Assembly (NCBI GenBank): GCA_947462765.1
Contig: CANHQK010000024.1
Span: 1-34,095 of the forward strand
Length of the DNA stretch: 34,095 bases
From: Bdellovibrionales bacterium
Lineage (GTDB): Bacteria > Bdellovibrionota > UBA1018 > CAIMNF01
Reading direction: 5' to 3'
This document shows positions 7,297 to 15,261 of this stretch, piece by piece. Made by a program: the position numbers and the translations under genes. The stretch's first letter is position 1. The number at the start of each line of letters is the position of its first letter. The notes under the pieces were generated by a model. That model did not search any database. It was given only the letters and a program-made list of their open reading frames with translations, and was not told where the DNA came from.

Positions 7297-9705
7297 ATGA
7301 AAGATCCTCCTGACTTAGAGACGCTGCATCCAGGGCTTTCCTCGCTTGAGGCGAAGAGGAGACTGCGTGTAGCGGGGCCGAACGTAGTCGTGCCGAAAAC
7401 CTCCCGAGTCCGATTCGTCGAGATTCGGCGCATTTTGTCCGATCCAATGGGGCTCATGCTCCTGGTCCTGGCCGGGGTTTACCTTTCTATCGGTGCTACG
7501 AAAGATGGAATTGCGATGCTGGTGGCCTGGGTTCCGATCACGGGGGTCGGAGTCCTGCTCAGTGTCCGGGCCGATCGGGCATTGCGAGCCCTCCGTGGAG
7601 AAATCAGGTCCCATGTGAGGGTGTTCCGGGATGGTAAGCTCAAGACGCTGCCTTCGACCGACCTTGTCCCAGGGGATGTGATCGCCATAGAGGCGGGTCA
7701 GACGCTACCTGCGGATGGAGAGGTGATCCGGGGACGCTCCCTTCAGGTGAGTGAGGCGGCACTGACTGGCGAATCCGTACCCTTGGAAAAGCCCGTGGGA
7801 GAGCCGTTCTTCTGTGGAACTGAAGTGATGTCAGGAAGTGGGTACGGTCTTATTCGACTGACGGGGAGCGGAACGCGATTCGGCAGGATCGCATCCTTGA
7901 TCTCTGACGCCACCGAGACCCAAACCCCTCTTCAGCGGGATCTTCAACGACTGGTGAGACAGATTTTCATCGCGGCCATCTTGCTCGCTGTCATTCTCGG
8001 TGTGGGGGAGTGGTTGCGACACCACGACGGTGTGGCCGCAATCATTGCCAGTCTCACCTTTGCGATGTCGGGAATTCCTGAAGAATTTCCAATTGTGTTC
8101 ACTCTTTATCTGAGCCTGGGTGCGCTACGGCTTGCTCGCCATGGAGTTCTCGTCAAATCGCTTCCGAGCGTCGAGGCTCTCGGAAGGGTAGAGGTGGTCT
8201 GCACCGACAAGACCGGTACACTCACCGAGGGGAGGTTCCGACTGGTTTCCATTCAACCATGGAAATGCGGATTGAGCTCAGAGGAACTCGGAACTCTGGC
8301 ACGTTTGGCCTGTGAGGAGCATCCGGTCGATTTGATGGATCTTGCCATTCATGAGGGAACCCGAGCCCCGGAAAGAAGTGTTCAGCTGGTGTCAGAAATA
8401 CCTTTCGATCCGATCACGAAGGTGGTGAGTCGGGTCTGGTCCGACCCTGAGGGAGTTGAGACGGTGGCCATGAAGGGCGCGGTGGAGGGGGTGATCCGGT
8501 CTTGTGTGTCCAACACGGAAGAACAAACGGCCATCCTGGCCGAGCTTGAACACCTGGCTGGAACGGGAAAAAGGATTCTCGGATTGGCAGCCAAGAGGGC
8601 GGGGCAGGAGAATCTCGAGTTTCTCGGATTCCTGGTTTTCGAGGATCCCGTGAGGGAATCGGCAAGGGAGTCGCTTCGTCGATGTAGAGAGGCCGGGATC
8701 CAGATCAAGATCCTGACTGGCGATCACGCGGGAACCACACTGTCGGTCATGCGTAGCCTCGGACTCGGAACGGGGGAGGAGAAGGTTTACCTCGGAGAGC
8801 AACTCGATGCCTTGGACCAAACCGCACGCAAAGCGGCCTATATCGAGGGGATGGTGTTTGCTCGGGTCACACCTGAGCAAAAACATGATCTCATCCGCAC
8901 ATTGAAGGAGTCCGGAGCAGTGGTCGCCATGACGGGAGACGGAATCAACGATGCACCCGCCTTGAGGCTCGCAGACATTGGTATCAGCATGGGTGAACAT
9001 GCAACGGATGTGGCCAGATCCTCGGCCCGAATGGTGCTCATGAAAAACGATTTTTCCGGTTTGATCGAAGCCGTACTCGAAGGCCGGCGAATTTTCTCGA
9101 ATCTCGGAACGAGTTTCTCGTATTTGATCGCCTTCCATGTGCCCGTGTTCGTACTGTCAATCGTTCCGGTTCTCTTCGATGCCGGTCGGATTTTTCTGCC
9201 CATCCATATCCTTTTGCTCGAGGTACTCGTGCATCCGGTCGCTTCACTGACCTTCGAAAACCGTCCTGTTCCCGAAGTGGGGGCTCCCACACGCGGGTTT
9301 TTCACCGGAGTTGGCCAGGCGCTCCTAAAGGGCGGGATTCTGAGTGGAATCTGCTTGTGGGTCTACTTGCACTCACGGAGTGAAGGGGAAGCATTCGCCA
9401 GGAGTGTTTCGTTCCTGGCCATTTTGAGCGGGAATCTGGTCTGGATCCTTCTCGGGACTTGGCCGGGATGGACTCTCAAGAGCTGGATCACGGGCCTTGC
9501 CATCGTCTTGTTTGGAGGGGTTTTGCTTGGGGTTCCGGTGGTTTCCGGACTTTGCCACTTCGAGGTGCTCGGCTTTGGACGCATCCTGACAGGATTCGCG
9601 CTCGGAATCGGGATCGTCGCTACGGGTGTCGCAATCAAAAGGCTCCGAAAAATTCCGAGTCGTTTGGAGACTGGTGTCGGTAGTAAGACGGAAACAAGTC
9701 CCTGA
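7297..9705 (+). CDS. Cation-translocating P-type ATPase with PEEFP motif
   Basis: The product is 802 aa from ATG 7297 (GGAG 12 nt upstream; TTG 7279 is possible). It has a complete P-type ATPase set. The actuator-domain motif is ALTGESVPLEK. The M4 motif is IPEEFPIVFT (PEEFP at 261-265). The phosphorylation site is DKTGTLTEG with Asp304. KGAVEG and TGDHAG follow, then the hinge TGDGINDAPALRLADIG. The family pumps cations using an aspartyl-phosphate intermediate. The arrangement is P2A/Ca-pump-like. However, the M5 and M6 positions that coordinate Ca in SERCA are different here: SYLIAFHVPV near 608-617, and LLLEVLVHP with Glu642 and His646. The ion is therefore not Ca by default. Its 3' end overlaps the convergent downstream gene by 71 bp. 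Confidence 0.9.
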   Translation: MKDPPDLETLHPGLSSLEAKRRLRVAGPNVVVPKTSRVRFVEIRRILSDPMGLMLLVLAGVYLSIGATKDGIAMLVAWVPITGVGVLLSVRADRALRALRGEIRSHVRVFRDGKLKTLPSTDLVPGDVIAIEAGQTLPADGEVIRGRSLQVSEAALTGESVPLEKPVGEPFFCGTEVMSGSGYGLIRLTGSGTRFGRIASLISDATETQTPLQRDLQRLVRQIFIAAILLAVILGVGEWLRHHDGVAAIIASLTFAMSGIPEEFPIVFTLYLSLGALRLARHGVLVKSLPSVEALGRVEVVCTDKTGTLTEGRFRLVSIQPWKCGLSSEELGTLARLACEEHPVDLMDLAIHEGTRAPERSVQLVSEIPFDPITKVVSRVWSDPEGVETVAMKGAVEGVIRSCVSNTEEQTAILAELEHLAGTGKRILGLAAKRAGQENLEFLGFLVFEDPVRESARESLRRCREAGIQIKILTGDHAGTTLSVMRSLGLGTGEEKVYLGEQLDALDQTARKAAYIEGMVFARVTPEQKHDLIRTLKESGAVVAMTGDGINDAPALRLADIGISMGEHATDVARSSARMVLMKNDFSGLIEAVLEGRRIFSNLGTSFSYLIAFHVPVFVLSIVPVLFDAGRIFLPIHILLLEVLVHPVASLTFENRPVPEVGAPTRGFFTGVGQALLKGGILSGICLWVYLHSRSEGEAFARSVSFLAILSGNLVWILLGTWPGWTLKSWITGLAIVLFGGVLLGVPVVSGLCHFEVLGFGRILTGFALGIGIVATGVAIKRLRKIPSRLETGVGSKTETSP

Positions 9706-10294
9706 GGTAGGTCTTGTCCCTGATCCGGGCTTTGCTCTGCCCCTGCGTGACGTAGGTTCGGGCGTCATAGATCGAGAACTGAAAACTCTTCAGATGCTTG
9801 GCCCGGGTGTTCGGATCACCGAAGGTGCCCTCGGGCATGTACATCTGGTCGAGGTAGCGGGTGAGGTTCAGTACGGTCGGCTGATTCAGGAAACTCAAAT
9901 CATAAACCGCCACTTGCCCGCGTGTGGAAGGGTTCACCGTTTCCATGGCAACGAGGAAAACATGGAAGTACCAGTTGTTCCGACCCGGGTGACGGAAGGG
10001 TGCCTGCTGGGGGGCTGGCTGAATCATTGACCCTCCCTCGCGGGCCACATATCCCGATATGAGCCCGAAGTAGCCCATGAAGTCCTCGGCTCCGATAATA
10101 ACCGATTCAGAAAGGTCGATTCGTCGTTGGTTTGCAGCCGCAACCAAGCGGGCGGTGTTTTCGCCGCAGCGGTTCTCGACCCAATCCAGATAGAATCGCT
10201 CTTGGAAGAGTTGGTTCAAGGCCCGAAGATCGGCGGCGGTGGAACTCAAAGGGGTTAAAAAGAGTGCCAAAAACGGGGTCATCCATGCTCTCAT
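9635..10294 (-). CDS. Exported protein-glutaminase-like Cys-His-Asp protein
   Basis: This 219-aa protein has a signal peptide (MRAWMTPFLALFLTPLSSTA). The mature part contains NRCGENTARL (Cys43) at a helix N-terminus. It then has NWYFHVFLVAME (His111), a short loop, and VAVYDLSFLNQPTVLNL (Asp132). This order and spacing of Cys, WxxHV and a (Y)D(P/L)S(L/F) strand followed by an aromatic/hydrophobic helix recalls the secreted protein-glutamine glutaminase (deamidase) fold, a papain-like triad. Such enzymes deamidate protein glutamines; some relatives are effectors. This is a pattern-based inference, not a firm family match. The gene is convergent with the P-type ATPase and overlaps its end by 71 bp. 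Confidence 0.55.
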   Translation of the reverse strand: MRAWMTPFLALFLTPLSSTAADLRALNQLFQERFYLDWVENRCGENTARLVAAANQRRIDLSESVIIGAEDFMGYFGLISGYVAREGGSMIQPAPQQAPFRHPGRNNWYFHVFLVAMETVNPSTRGQVAVYDLSFLNQPTVLNLTRYLDQMYMPEGTFGDPNTRAKHLKSFQFSIYDARTYVTQGQSKARIRDKTYLRDLFPSYYRHQSPNDSEFFGAF

Positions 10295-10407
10295 GGTGCC
10301 CGGTATAGCACATGTTGGTTACCATTTGAAGTGATTTCTTAAATATACTTTATGAAGTAATTGCATCACCCAGAGGTGAACCAGAATCCAGAGGTGTTTT
10401 CGATGAT

Positions 10408-10956
10408 CTACCAAATCATCCCGATACTTAGGCCGATGAGGTCGACGAAGGTTTGGGGCTGAACTCCGCTCGCAACATGCATGAATGCCATTCTCACAAA
10501 GGTCGAGTGTGGCAAGCGTCTCATGATGAAAAACTCCGAATTCAGGAAACCGAGATCGTTTTTCCCACCCCTCAGGAGATTGGTCCGGTGTCCCACATCG
10601 GAGCCGGTGGCAATTCCAAACACATCGATATTCATTCCGAGGTCGATCCAATCCAGTCCCAAATAAGAGGCATGGACTCCGAGATTGATCGCTCCGGCTG
10701 AATACTGTCTTGAAAGTATTGAGTCAGCGCCAAAATGCGAGTAGCGAACTCCGTACCCTATTTGAAAAGGCGCGAGATCACGCAATACCGGGTGCAGTCT
10801 CGCGACCTGGATCTGAGTCAGGGTTTCACCCCCTACCGACGAGGACAGCCCGAAACCCTGTCCAGCCGAGAGCTGGATCTCCGGCTTCTCGCCGGGAGTA
10901 GCCTCGGCTCTGGATACCGTACAAATGCAGAAAATTAACCAGACTAGGTATTTCAT
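10408..10956 (-). CDS. Putative outer-membrane beta-barrel protein
   Basis: The 182-aa product has a signal peptide (MKYLVWLIFCICTVSRAEA). The rest is a series of amphipathic, Gly/aromatic-rich strands such as IQLSAGQGFGLSSSV, FQIGYGVRYSHFG, AGAINLGVHASYLGL and IDLGMNIDVFGIA. It ends in an aromatic residue (GLSIGMIW), as outer-membrane barrels recognised by the BAM complex often do. I do not recognise a named family. Its ATG overlaps the stop of the upstream YceI gene by 4 nt (ATGA), so the two are translationally coupled. A role in the same envelope process as the YceI protein is plausible but not shown. Confidence 0.65.
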   Translation of the reverse strand: MKYLVWLIFCICTVSRAEATPGEKPEIQLSAGQGFGLSSSVGGETLTQIQVARLHPVLRDLAPFQIGYGVRYSHFGADSILSRQYSAGAINLGVHASYLGLDWIDLGMNIDVFGIATGSDVGHRTNLLRGGKNDLGFLNSEFFIMRRLPHSTFVRMAFMHVASGVQPQTFVDLIGLSIGMIW

Positions 10957-11618
10957 GATTTCTCCGGTTCAAAAAGGATTTCCCATTCAGCTTGGACCTC
11001 ATCATTCACCGAGATAAATAAGAACTTTTTGACGGTAACGCCAAAGTCCTTCAGCGAGAAGGTCTTTTTTCCGCGGACCAGGACTCCGTTCCCTCGCTTT
11101 TGAATCGTGAGCTTTACCTTTTCGGCCTTTTCAACGCCGTGCAGACGCCAGATTCCGTTCACCTCGAACTCAACTGGAAGTTCGCTGGCTTTGGTGAAGT
11201 CCAAATTCGAGTCTTCGGATTGGAAAGTGACTTCGGGAAATACCACCGCGTTTGCTCCACGAGCTGGCAAAAGATCGTTCTCACAGACATGCCGGTCTGG
11301 AAATCCGCTTTTAGAGTAGTCAAGTCCGAGCGATTCTTGAAGATGACAGTCGAGGGTTTTATTTCCTGACTTGAATCCATGAATGCCGAAGGCAATGCGT
11401 ACTCCCGACAGAGACTGTGTTGGGTGAAGTTCCATTTGTCCGCGGACATCCGTATTGGGGATCAGGTAAGTCCCGAAGGTGTACTTCACTACTACCGAGG
11501 CTCGACTCGAGAATGGGTCCACATCGTAGATTTTGAGGGGGGCTTTGCTCGGGGCGGCGGTGGCATCGAACACCAAGAATACTGATAAATATCCAAGAAT
11601 AAGCCCTCTGATGATCAT
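10953..11618 (-). CDS. YceI family exported protein
   Basis: This 221-aa protein starts with a signal peptide (MIIRGLILGYLSVFLVFDATA). The remainder follows the YceI lipocalin-like pattern of long antiparallel strands. These include VVVKYTFGTYLIPNTDVRGQ, a LDCHLQESLGLDYSKSGFPD segment, VVFPEVTFQSED, and LPVEFEVNGIWRLHGVEK (the variant of the conserved TLHGVTK motif). SLKDFGV and an EWEILFE terminal strand follow. YceI proteins bind isoprenoid or other amphiphilic molecules in the periplasm. One departure from the family is the Cys pair around CHLQESL...HVCEN, a possible disulfide. It is the first gene of a two-gene operon with the barrel protein, and is divergent from the small zinc-finger ORF. 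Confidence 0.8.
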   Translation of the reverse strand: MIIRGLILGYLSVFLVFDATAAPSKAPLKIYDVDPFSSRASVVVKYTFGTYLIPNTDVRGQMELHPTQSLSGVRIAFGIHGFKSGNKTLDCHLQESLGLDYSKSGFPDRHVCENDLLPARGANAVVFPEVTFQSEDSNLDFTKASELPVEFEVNGIWRLHGVEKAEKVKLTIQKRGNGVLVRGKKTFSLKDFGVTVKKFLFISVNDEVQAEWEILFEPEKS

Positions 11619-11700
11619 GGTTCAAGTTTGCGTAGGGGGTGAGGAGATGTCAATGTGCGGGTGATCTGAGGCGATGGTGAGATTCTTAGGAGATTTCGAT

Positions 11701-11727
11701 ATGGATATGGTTAGACTGTCGACATGA
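11701..11727 (+). CDS. Possible 8-codon leader peptide coupled to the zinc-finger ORF
   Basis: The frame MDMVRLST begins at ATG 11701, 8 nt after AGGAG, the best Shine-Dalgarno in the region. Its stop TGA overlaps the ATG of the next ORF as ATGA at 11724-11727. This suggests that translation enters here and passes to the zinc-finger ORF by coupling. It is very short and could be coincidental. Confidence 0.3.
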   Translation: MDMVRLST

Positions 11728-11876
11728 ACTCTATTTGCTACTTCTGTAAGCGTGCTCCTTCGGATTCCCAATGTGAGACCTGTAAACGGGCGGTTTGTAT
11801 TCAGTGTTCCGGGTCCGGGAATCACAATTGTTACCCACGGAGATTCATTCGCTGGGTCAATTGGATCGAGATCTGA
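11724..11876 (+). CDS. 50-aa AN1/B-box-like zinc-finger microprotein
   Basis: Translation of 11724-11876 gives 50 residues with Cys5, Cys8, Cys17, Cys20, Cys25, Cys28, His34 and Cys36. The spacing is C-x2-C-x8-C-x2-C-x4-C-x2-C-x5-H-x-C. This is close to the AN1-type zinc-finger pattern and also to B-box fingers, with one His replaced by Cys, and it should bind two zinc ions. The C-terminus is basic and aromatic (YPRRFIRWVNWIEI) and could contact RNA, protein or membrane. Such fingers are common in eukaryotes and archaea and sparse in bacteria. The direct start lacks a strong ribosome site, but translation can enter through the overlapping 8-codon frame. The dense, ordered Cys/His content argues against chance. 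The tRNA-derived mosaic starts 10 nt after the stop. Confidence 0.6.
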   Translation: MNSICYFCKRAPSDSQCETCKRAVCIQCSGSGNHNCYPRRFIRWVNWIEI

Positions 11877-11968
11877 AGGGCATACAGGGCCAGATTTCAG
11901 CTCGGCCATCCTGGCCTCATTCCACTCGCGCGTCAGTTCTGCATGCTGACCCCTCGGAGTACCAAATG

Positions 11969-12006
11969 AGAAAAGCCCCGATCCCTGTTGGGACCGAGGC
12001 TTTTCT
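11969..12006 (-). terminator. Hairpin terminator in the repeat unit
   Basis: AGAAAAGCCTCGGTCCC pairs along 17 positions (two G-U) with its partner across a 4-nt loop. A-rich and T-rich flanks on both sides make it potentially bidirectional. It would end transcripts of the tRNA-like copy (-) and perhaps the zinc-finger ORF (+). Confidence 0.6.
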
Positions 12007-12177
12007 AAATGGTTGCGGGGGCCAGATTTCAGCTCGGCCCTCCTGGCCTCGCCCCTTCGGACAAACCTCACTTTGTTCGGTTTGTGGAAATCGGCCGTCT
12101 TGGCCGATTTCTGAACTGACGAGGGCTCGCTCTGCTCGCGCGTCAGTTCGCACCGTGACCCCAGTAGACCTTAAACG

Positions 12178-12215
12178 AAAAAAGGCCCCGATCTTACGAC
12201 CGGGACCTCTTTTTC
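12178..12215 (-). terminator. Rho-independent terminator of tRNA-fMet
   Basis: On the minus strand AGGTCCCGGTC-GTAA-GATCGGGGCCT forms a GC-rich stem with two G-U pairs, followed by TTTTTT, directly after the tRNA 3' end. Confidence 0.75.
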
Positions 12216-12219
12216 GAAT

Positions 12220-12296
<77 letters not shown>

Positions 12297-12326
12297 TCAA
12301 AACTTTCAGGTGTACCTGTGCCTCGA

Positions 12327-12355
12327 AGCCTAATCCCGTGCGGTGGGGAAGTCAA
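12327..12355 (-). promoter_or_regulatory. tRNA-fMet promoter
   Basis: On the minus strand TTGACT (12355-12350), 17 bp, then TAGGCT (12332-12327) sits about 30 bp before the tRNA 5' end. The GC-rich stretch after the -10 resembles the discriminator of stringently controlled stable-RNA promoters. Confidence 0.75.
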
Positions 12356-12464
12356 CGGGATTCATAGATGGATGTAAAATTCTCTCGGCATTCAGAACAC
12401 TTGGAGCAGGTCCGACTCTCGAGGAGAGATGCTTAGAATCCTCTATTTTTACGAGCGAATCCGA

Positions 12465-12492
12465 ACAATTTTATTTACTTTATTAAAATTGT
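12465..12492. promoter_or_regulatory. Perfect 9-bp inverted repeat over the metalloprotease promoter -35
   Basis: ACAATTTTA and TAAAATTGT are exact reverse complements separated by 10 bp. The repeat covers the -35 hexamer at 12474-12479, so it could be an operator. Confidence 0.5.
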
Positions 12493-12502
12493 CAGGTACT
12501 AT
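12474..12502 (+). promoter_or_regulatory. Promoter of the metalloprotease gene
   Basis: TTTACT (12474-12479), 17 bp, TACTAT (12497-12502). The expected start near 12509 leaves an 18-nt leader containing AAAAGGA, which places the ribosome site for ATG 12527. Confidence 0.55.
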
Positions 12503-12526
12503 CCGGGCTTCGAAAAGGAAATGCCC

Positions 12527-15010
12527 ATGAAAAAACTCCCCCTCATCCTTTTGGCCCTGTTCACCTTGAGCTTCATGAGTGCCTGCACCAAGCAGGCGCG
12601 GCCTCCGATGGTTCAGGATGTGAAGACGGCCGATGCCGGTCTCAGGGTCAGTGTCGCTCCCACCTCGGATTCACCGACCCATGCCACCACCCAGCCCGAG
12701 GAAGGGAAGACCAAGGCGATTACTGCAGAGATCACTTTGAAAAAAAGTGAGATTCTTGGAAAAGAGTTTTTGTATGGAGCCGACCTCCAGTACTCCTCGC
12801 TTTATGACGAGGACATGGATCTTTACAACCAGAGCATGGCCATCGGGCACATCCCGGTCTACTTCAAGATCAATGGCAAGGAACTCCAGCTGATCGAAGA
12901 TGCCTCCCGGTCTTACCCGAGTGATGTGAATCATCCGGATCGTCTGGTGAGCCGATACAAGATTCTGTCAGAGACCGAAGAGACCCTCACCGTATCGGAT
13001 GCCGATTCTTCCGAGTTCCTGACCGGTGCTGTAGTCGGTTCCCAAAAATCTCCGAAGGACCGTTGGACCCGTTCACTTGAGTTCGTAAAGGAAGGAAATC
13101 TCGTTCTCCAGGAAACCAGCTTGCTCCTGGCCGATGGATCCGTGGTCGAAATGATGGAATCCGTTATGCCTAAGGAGGCCCTGGCTCCTTCTTCGTCTTT
13201 CGAAGCGATCCGGATGGATCCGACCGATCCGACCGGTGGTCTGCAGGGGGGCTTGTCCCGTTTTCGGATGCTTTCCGGTGAGACCATTCGGAAAGGTGAA
13301 GAGAAACTGGCGTTTGCTCAGCACTTTGACATCGGCGACGGGAAGACCATCGACTGGTACGTCACCCCGAACATCAAAGACGAACACCTCCCCGTGGTCC
13401 GCGATGCGCTCCTCGGTTGGAATCGGTACTTCAAGACCTTTGCAGGGATCGAGCGCGAAGTGGTGCGATTCATGGGACGTCTCCCTGAAGGTGTGAAGCT
13501 AGGAGATCCCCGCTACAATGTGATCAACTGGGATAGCCGTCTCGTGGCCGGTGCTGCGTACGAGTCGCAGGCTTCAGACCCGTTCACCGGCAAGCAGAGT
13601 CACAGCCTGATTTATATGCCTGTGGCCTGGTTTCAGATCGGTGCCGACTACTGGGCCAACGGCAAATACTCCGACAAGGTCGAAGAGAACGAGTCAAAGA
13701 GCAAGGAGCATGACCACGGGCGTGCATTCCGGAATCGTTGTATGCGTGATTTGAAGGCCGTGAATGAGGCACTCCGCTCCGGACGCATGACTCAGGACGC
13801 TGCCGAGAAGTTCGCTATCCAGCTCATGAAGGGCACCCTGTTCCACGAAGTCGGGCACGCGCTCGGTCTGGCCCACAATTTCAAAGGCTCGCTCGTGTTT
13901 GATCGTAGCAATCCGGACAGCTTGTTTTCGAGCTCGATCATGGATTACAACGATTACGAGATCGAACGCCAGGTGTTCAAGGACGATAGCGCGGAGGGTC
14001 CGCTCCTTGAGTACGACCGCCAGGTGTTGAGTGCTCTGTACAATGGCATGAAAGACGTGAAGTCCTCGGATCCTCTGATGGCAGTCTGTAACGATGCCGA
14101 AGCCGACACCGAGGAAGCCGGCGCTGTTGATCCGACTTGTATGCGCTATGACATCGAAAACGATCCGACCCTGTCGGTCGAAACCGCGATCAAGCGTCTG
14201 GACGATGAAAAACTCGAAGGGGATGTCTCATTGGCAGAAGCCCTCCAGAATATGCAAAAGGCGGTCCTCACAGCTGATGCCATTGCTGCGGTGAAATCAG
14301 AAGACGATCTGAACGGATTGATGACCCGGCTGGTTTCGGATCTGACGGGAGTCCTCCGGTTCTACCATCTGAGTGGTAAAGCCTCCCTGGCCTCCACGGT
14401 CCGGAGCAATCTGAAGTCTCTCCGTCCTTTCCTTCCCGAGGTCATCGGAGATCTTTCCGAGGCGGGCATGAGAACCCGGGCTCTGAACGGTCTCAAATAT
14501 GCACTGGGGCTCAAGACTCTGTCGGGTGCGGTTCAGAAACAAATCCTGACGCTTGCCGAGGCTTCTGCTGAAGCATTGAAGGCGAGCCCCTTCATGCAAG
14601 CTCAGGGGGGTGCAGCGGATGCGATCGCACTCAACATCAAGATGGGTGTGTTCTCCTTCGGCAAGCGCTTCGAACGCGATAGTCGGGGAGGCTTGCCCCG
14701 CCTGCGTGCCTCGATCCTCGGGCGACTCAGCCATGTGGAAGGTTTGCCCTTCTTCTTCGGTGAACTCGGCGAGGGGAACCTGGATGTTGAAACGGAAATC
14801 ACAGGAATCCTCTCCCGGACTGCCGGTGACCTGAGTGCGAGCCTGAACGAACGACTCTATGCCGCCCGCTCTCTGAGCAGCTTTAAGGGACGGCCCGGGG
14901 TAGACGCCATGATTGCCACCCTGAAGGCCCAGGTCGAAACCGAGCTGAAGTCAGCAAAAAGTCACGATCAGCGTGAAGCCTTGCTCCTGATGAAGCGGCT
15001 CTTGGGGTGA
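12527..15010 (+). CDS. Zinc-dependent metalloprotease lipoprotein (metzincin type)
   Basis: The start is ATG 12527, since AGGA is 7 nt upstream; ATG 12521 is too close to it. The 827-aa product has a lipoprotein signal with lipobox MSAC and Cys at about residue 20. The catalytic zinc site HEVGHALGLAH (His440, Glu441, His444, His450) matches HExxHxxGxxH. A SSIMDY Met-turn follows, together defining a metzincin. A region of about 400 residues before the site and 360 after it, rich in helices at the C-terminus, resembles large bacterial zinc-dependent proteases with DUF5117/DUF4953-type flanks. It should act on proteins at the cell surface or in the periplasm. It has its own promoter with an overlapping inverted repeat, and a strong terminator after it. 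Confidence 0.85.
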   Translation: MKKLPLILLALFTLSFMSACTKQARPPMVQDVKTADAGLRVSVAPTSDSPTHATTQPEEGKTKAITAEITLKKSEILGKEFLYGADLQYSSLYDEDMDLYNQSMAIGHIPVYFKINGKELQLIEDASRSYPSDVNHPDRLVSRYKILSETEETLTVSDADSSEFLTGAVVGSQKSPKDRWTRSLEFVKEGNLVLQETSLLLADGSVVEMMESVMPKEALAPSSSFEAIRMDPTDPTGGLQGGLSRFRMLSGETIRKGEEKLAFAQHFDIGDGKTIDWYVTPNIKDEHLPVVRDALLGWNRYFKTFAGIEREVVRFMGRLPEGVKLGDPRYNVINWDSRLVAGAAYESQASDPFTGKQSHSLIYMPVAWFQIGADYWANGKYSDKVEENESKSKEHDHGRAFRNRCMRDLKAVNEALRSGRMTQDAAEKFAIQLMKGTLFHEVGHALGLAHNFKGSLVFDRSNPDSLFSSSIMDYNDYEIERQVFKDDSAEGPLLEYDRQVLSALYNGMKDVKSSDPLMAVCNDAEADTEEAGAVDPTCMRYDIENDPTLSVETAIKRLDDEKLEGDVSLAEALQNMQKAVLTADAIAAVKSEDDLNGLMTRLVSDLTGVLRFYHLSGKASLASTVRSNLKSLRPFLPEVIGDLSEAGMRTRALNGLKYALGLKTLSGAVQKQILTLAEASAEALKASPFMQAQGGAADAIALNIKMGVFSFGKRFERDSRGGLPRLRASILGRLSHVEGLPFFFGELGEGNLDVETEITGILSRTAGDLSASLNERLYAARSLSSFKGRPGVDAMIATLKAQVETELKSAKSHDQREALLLMKRLLG

Positions 15011-15064
15011 TTCAGACTGAGTGCATCAAGTCCATGGAAGTATGAGTGATTCTGAAATCCAAGC

Positions 15065-15106
15065 GGGCCGGCAAGCGGGAAAACCCTTGCCGGCCCTGAG
15101 ATTTTG
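15065..15106 (+). terminator. Terminator of the metalloprotease gene
   Basis: GGGCCGGCAAG (15065-15075) pairs perfectly with CTTGCCGGCCC (15086-15096) across a 10-nt loop, followed by GAGATTTTGT. The T tract is interrupted but the stem is strong. Confidence 0.6.
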
Positions 15107-15261
15107 TGGGATTGTGTCATGGTACCTGTATTCAGTTTTCAGTCCGAGTTCGCGTTCTGCTTCTCCGGTCAAATTGAGTCCTGGTTCGAGTGCCCCCGCT
15201 TCATGGACTCGCAATAGGGCGATCATGGATCAGGGCCAATTTAACAAGGAGTAGCCCAAAC

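Noticed and set aside
15011-15261. Possible small genes on either strand between the metalloprotease and RRM genes
   Set aside because: The frames lack ribosome sites and family features. The region holds a terminator and an upstream leader only.
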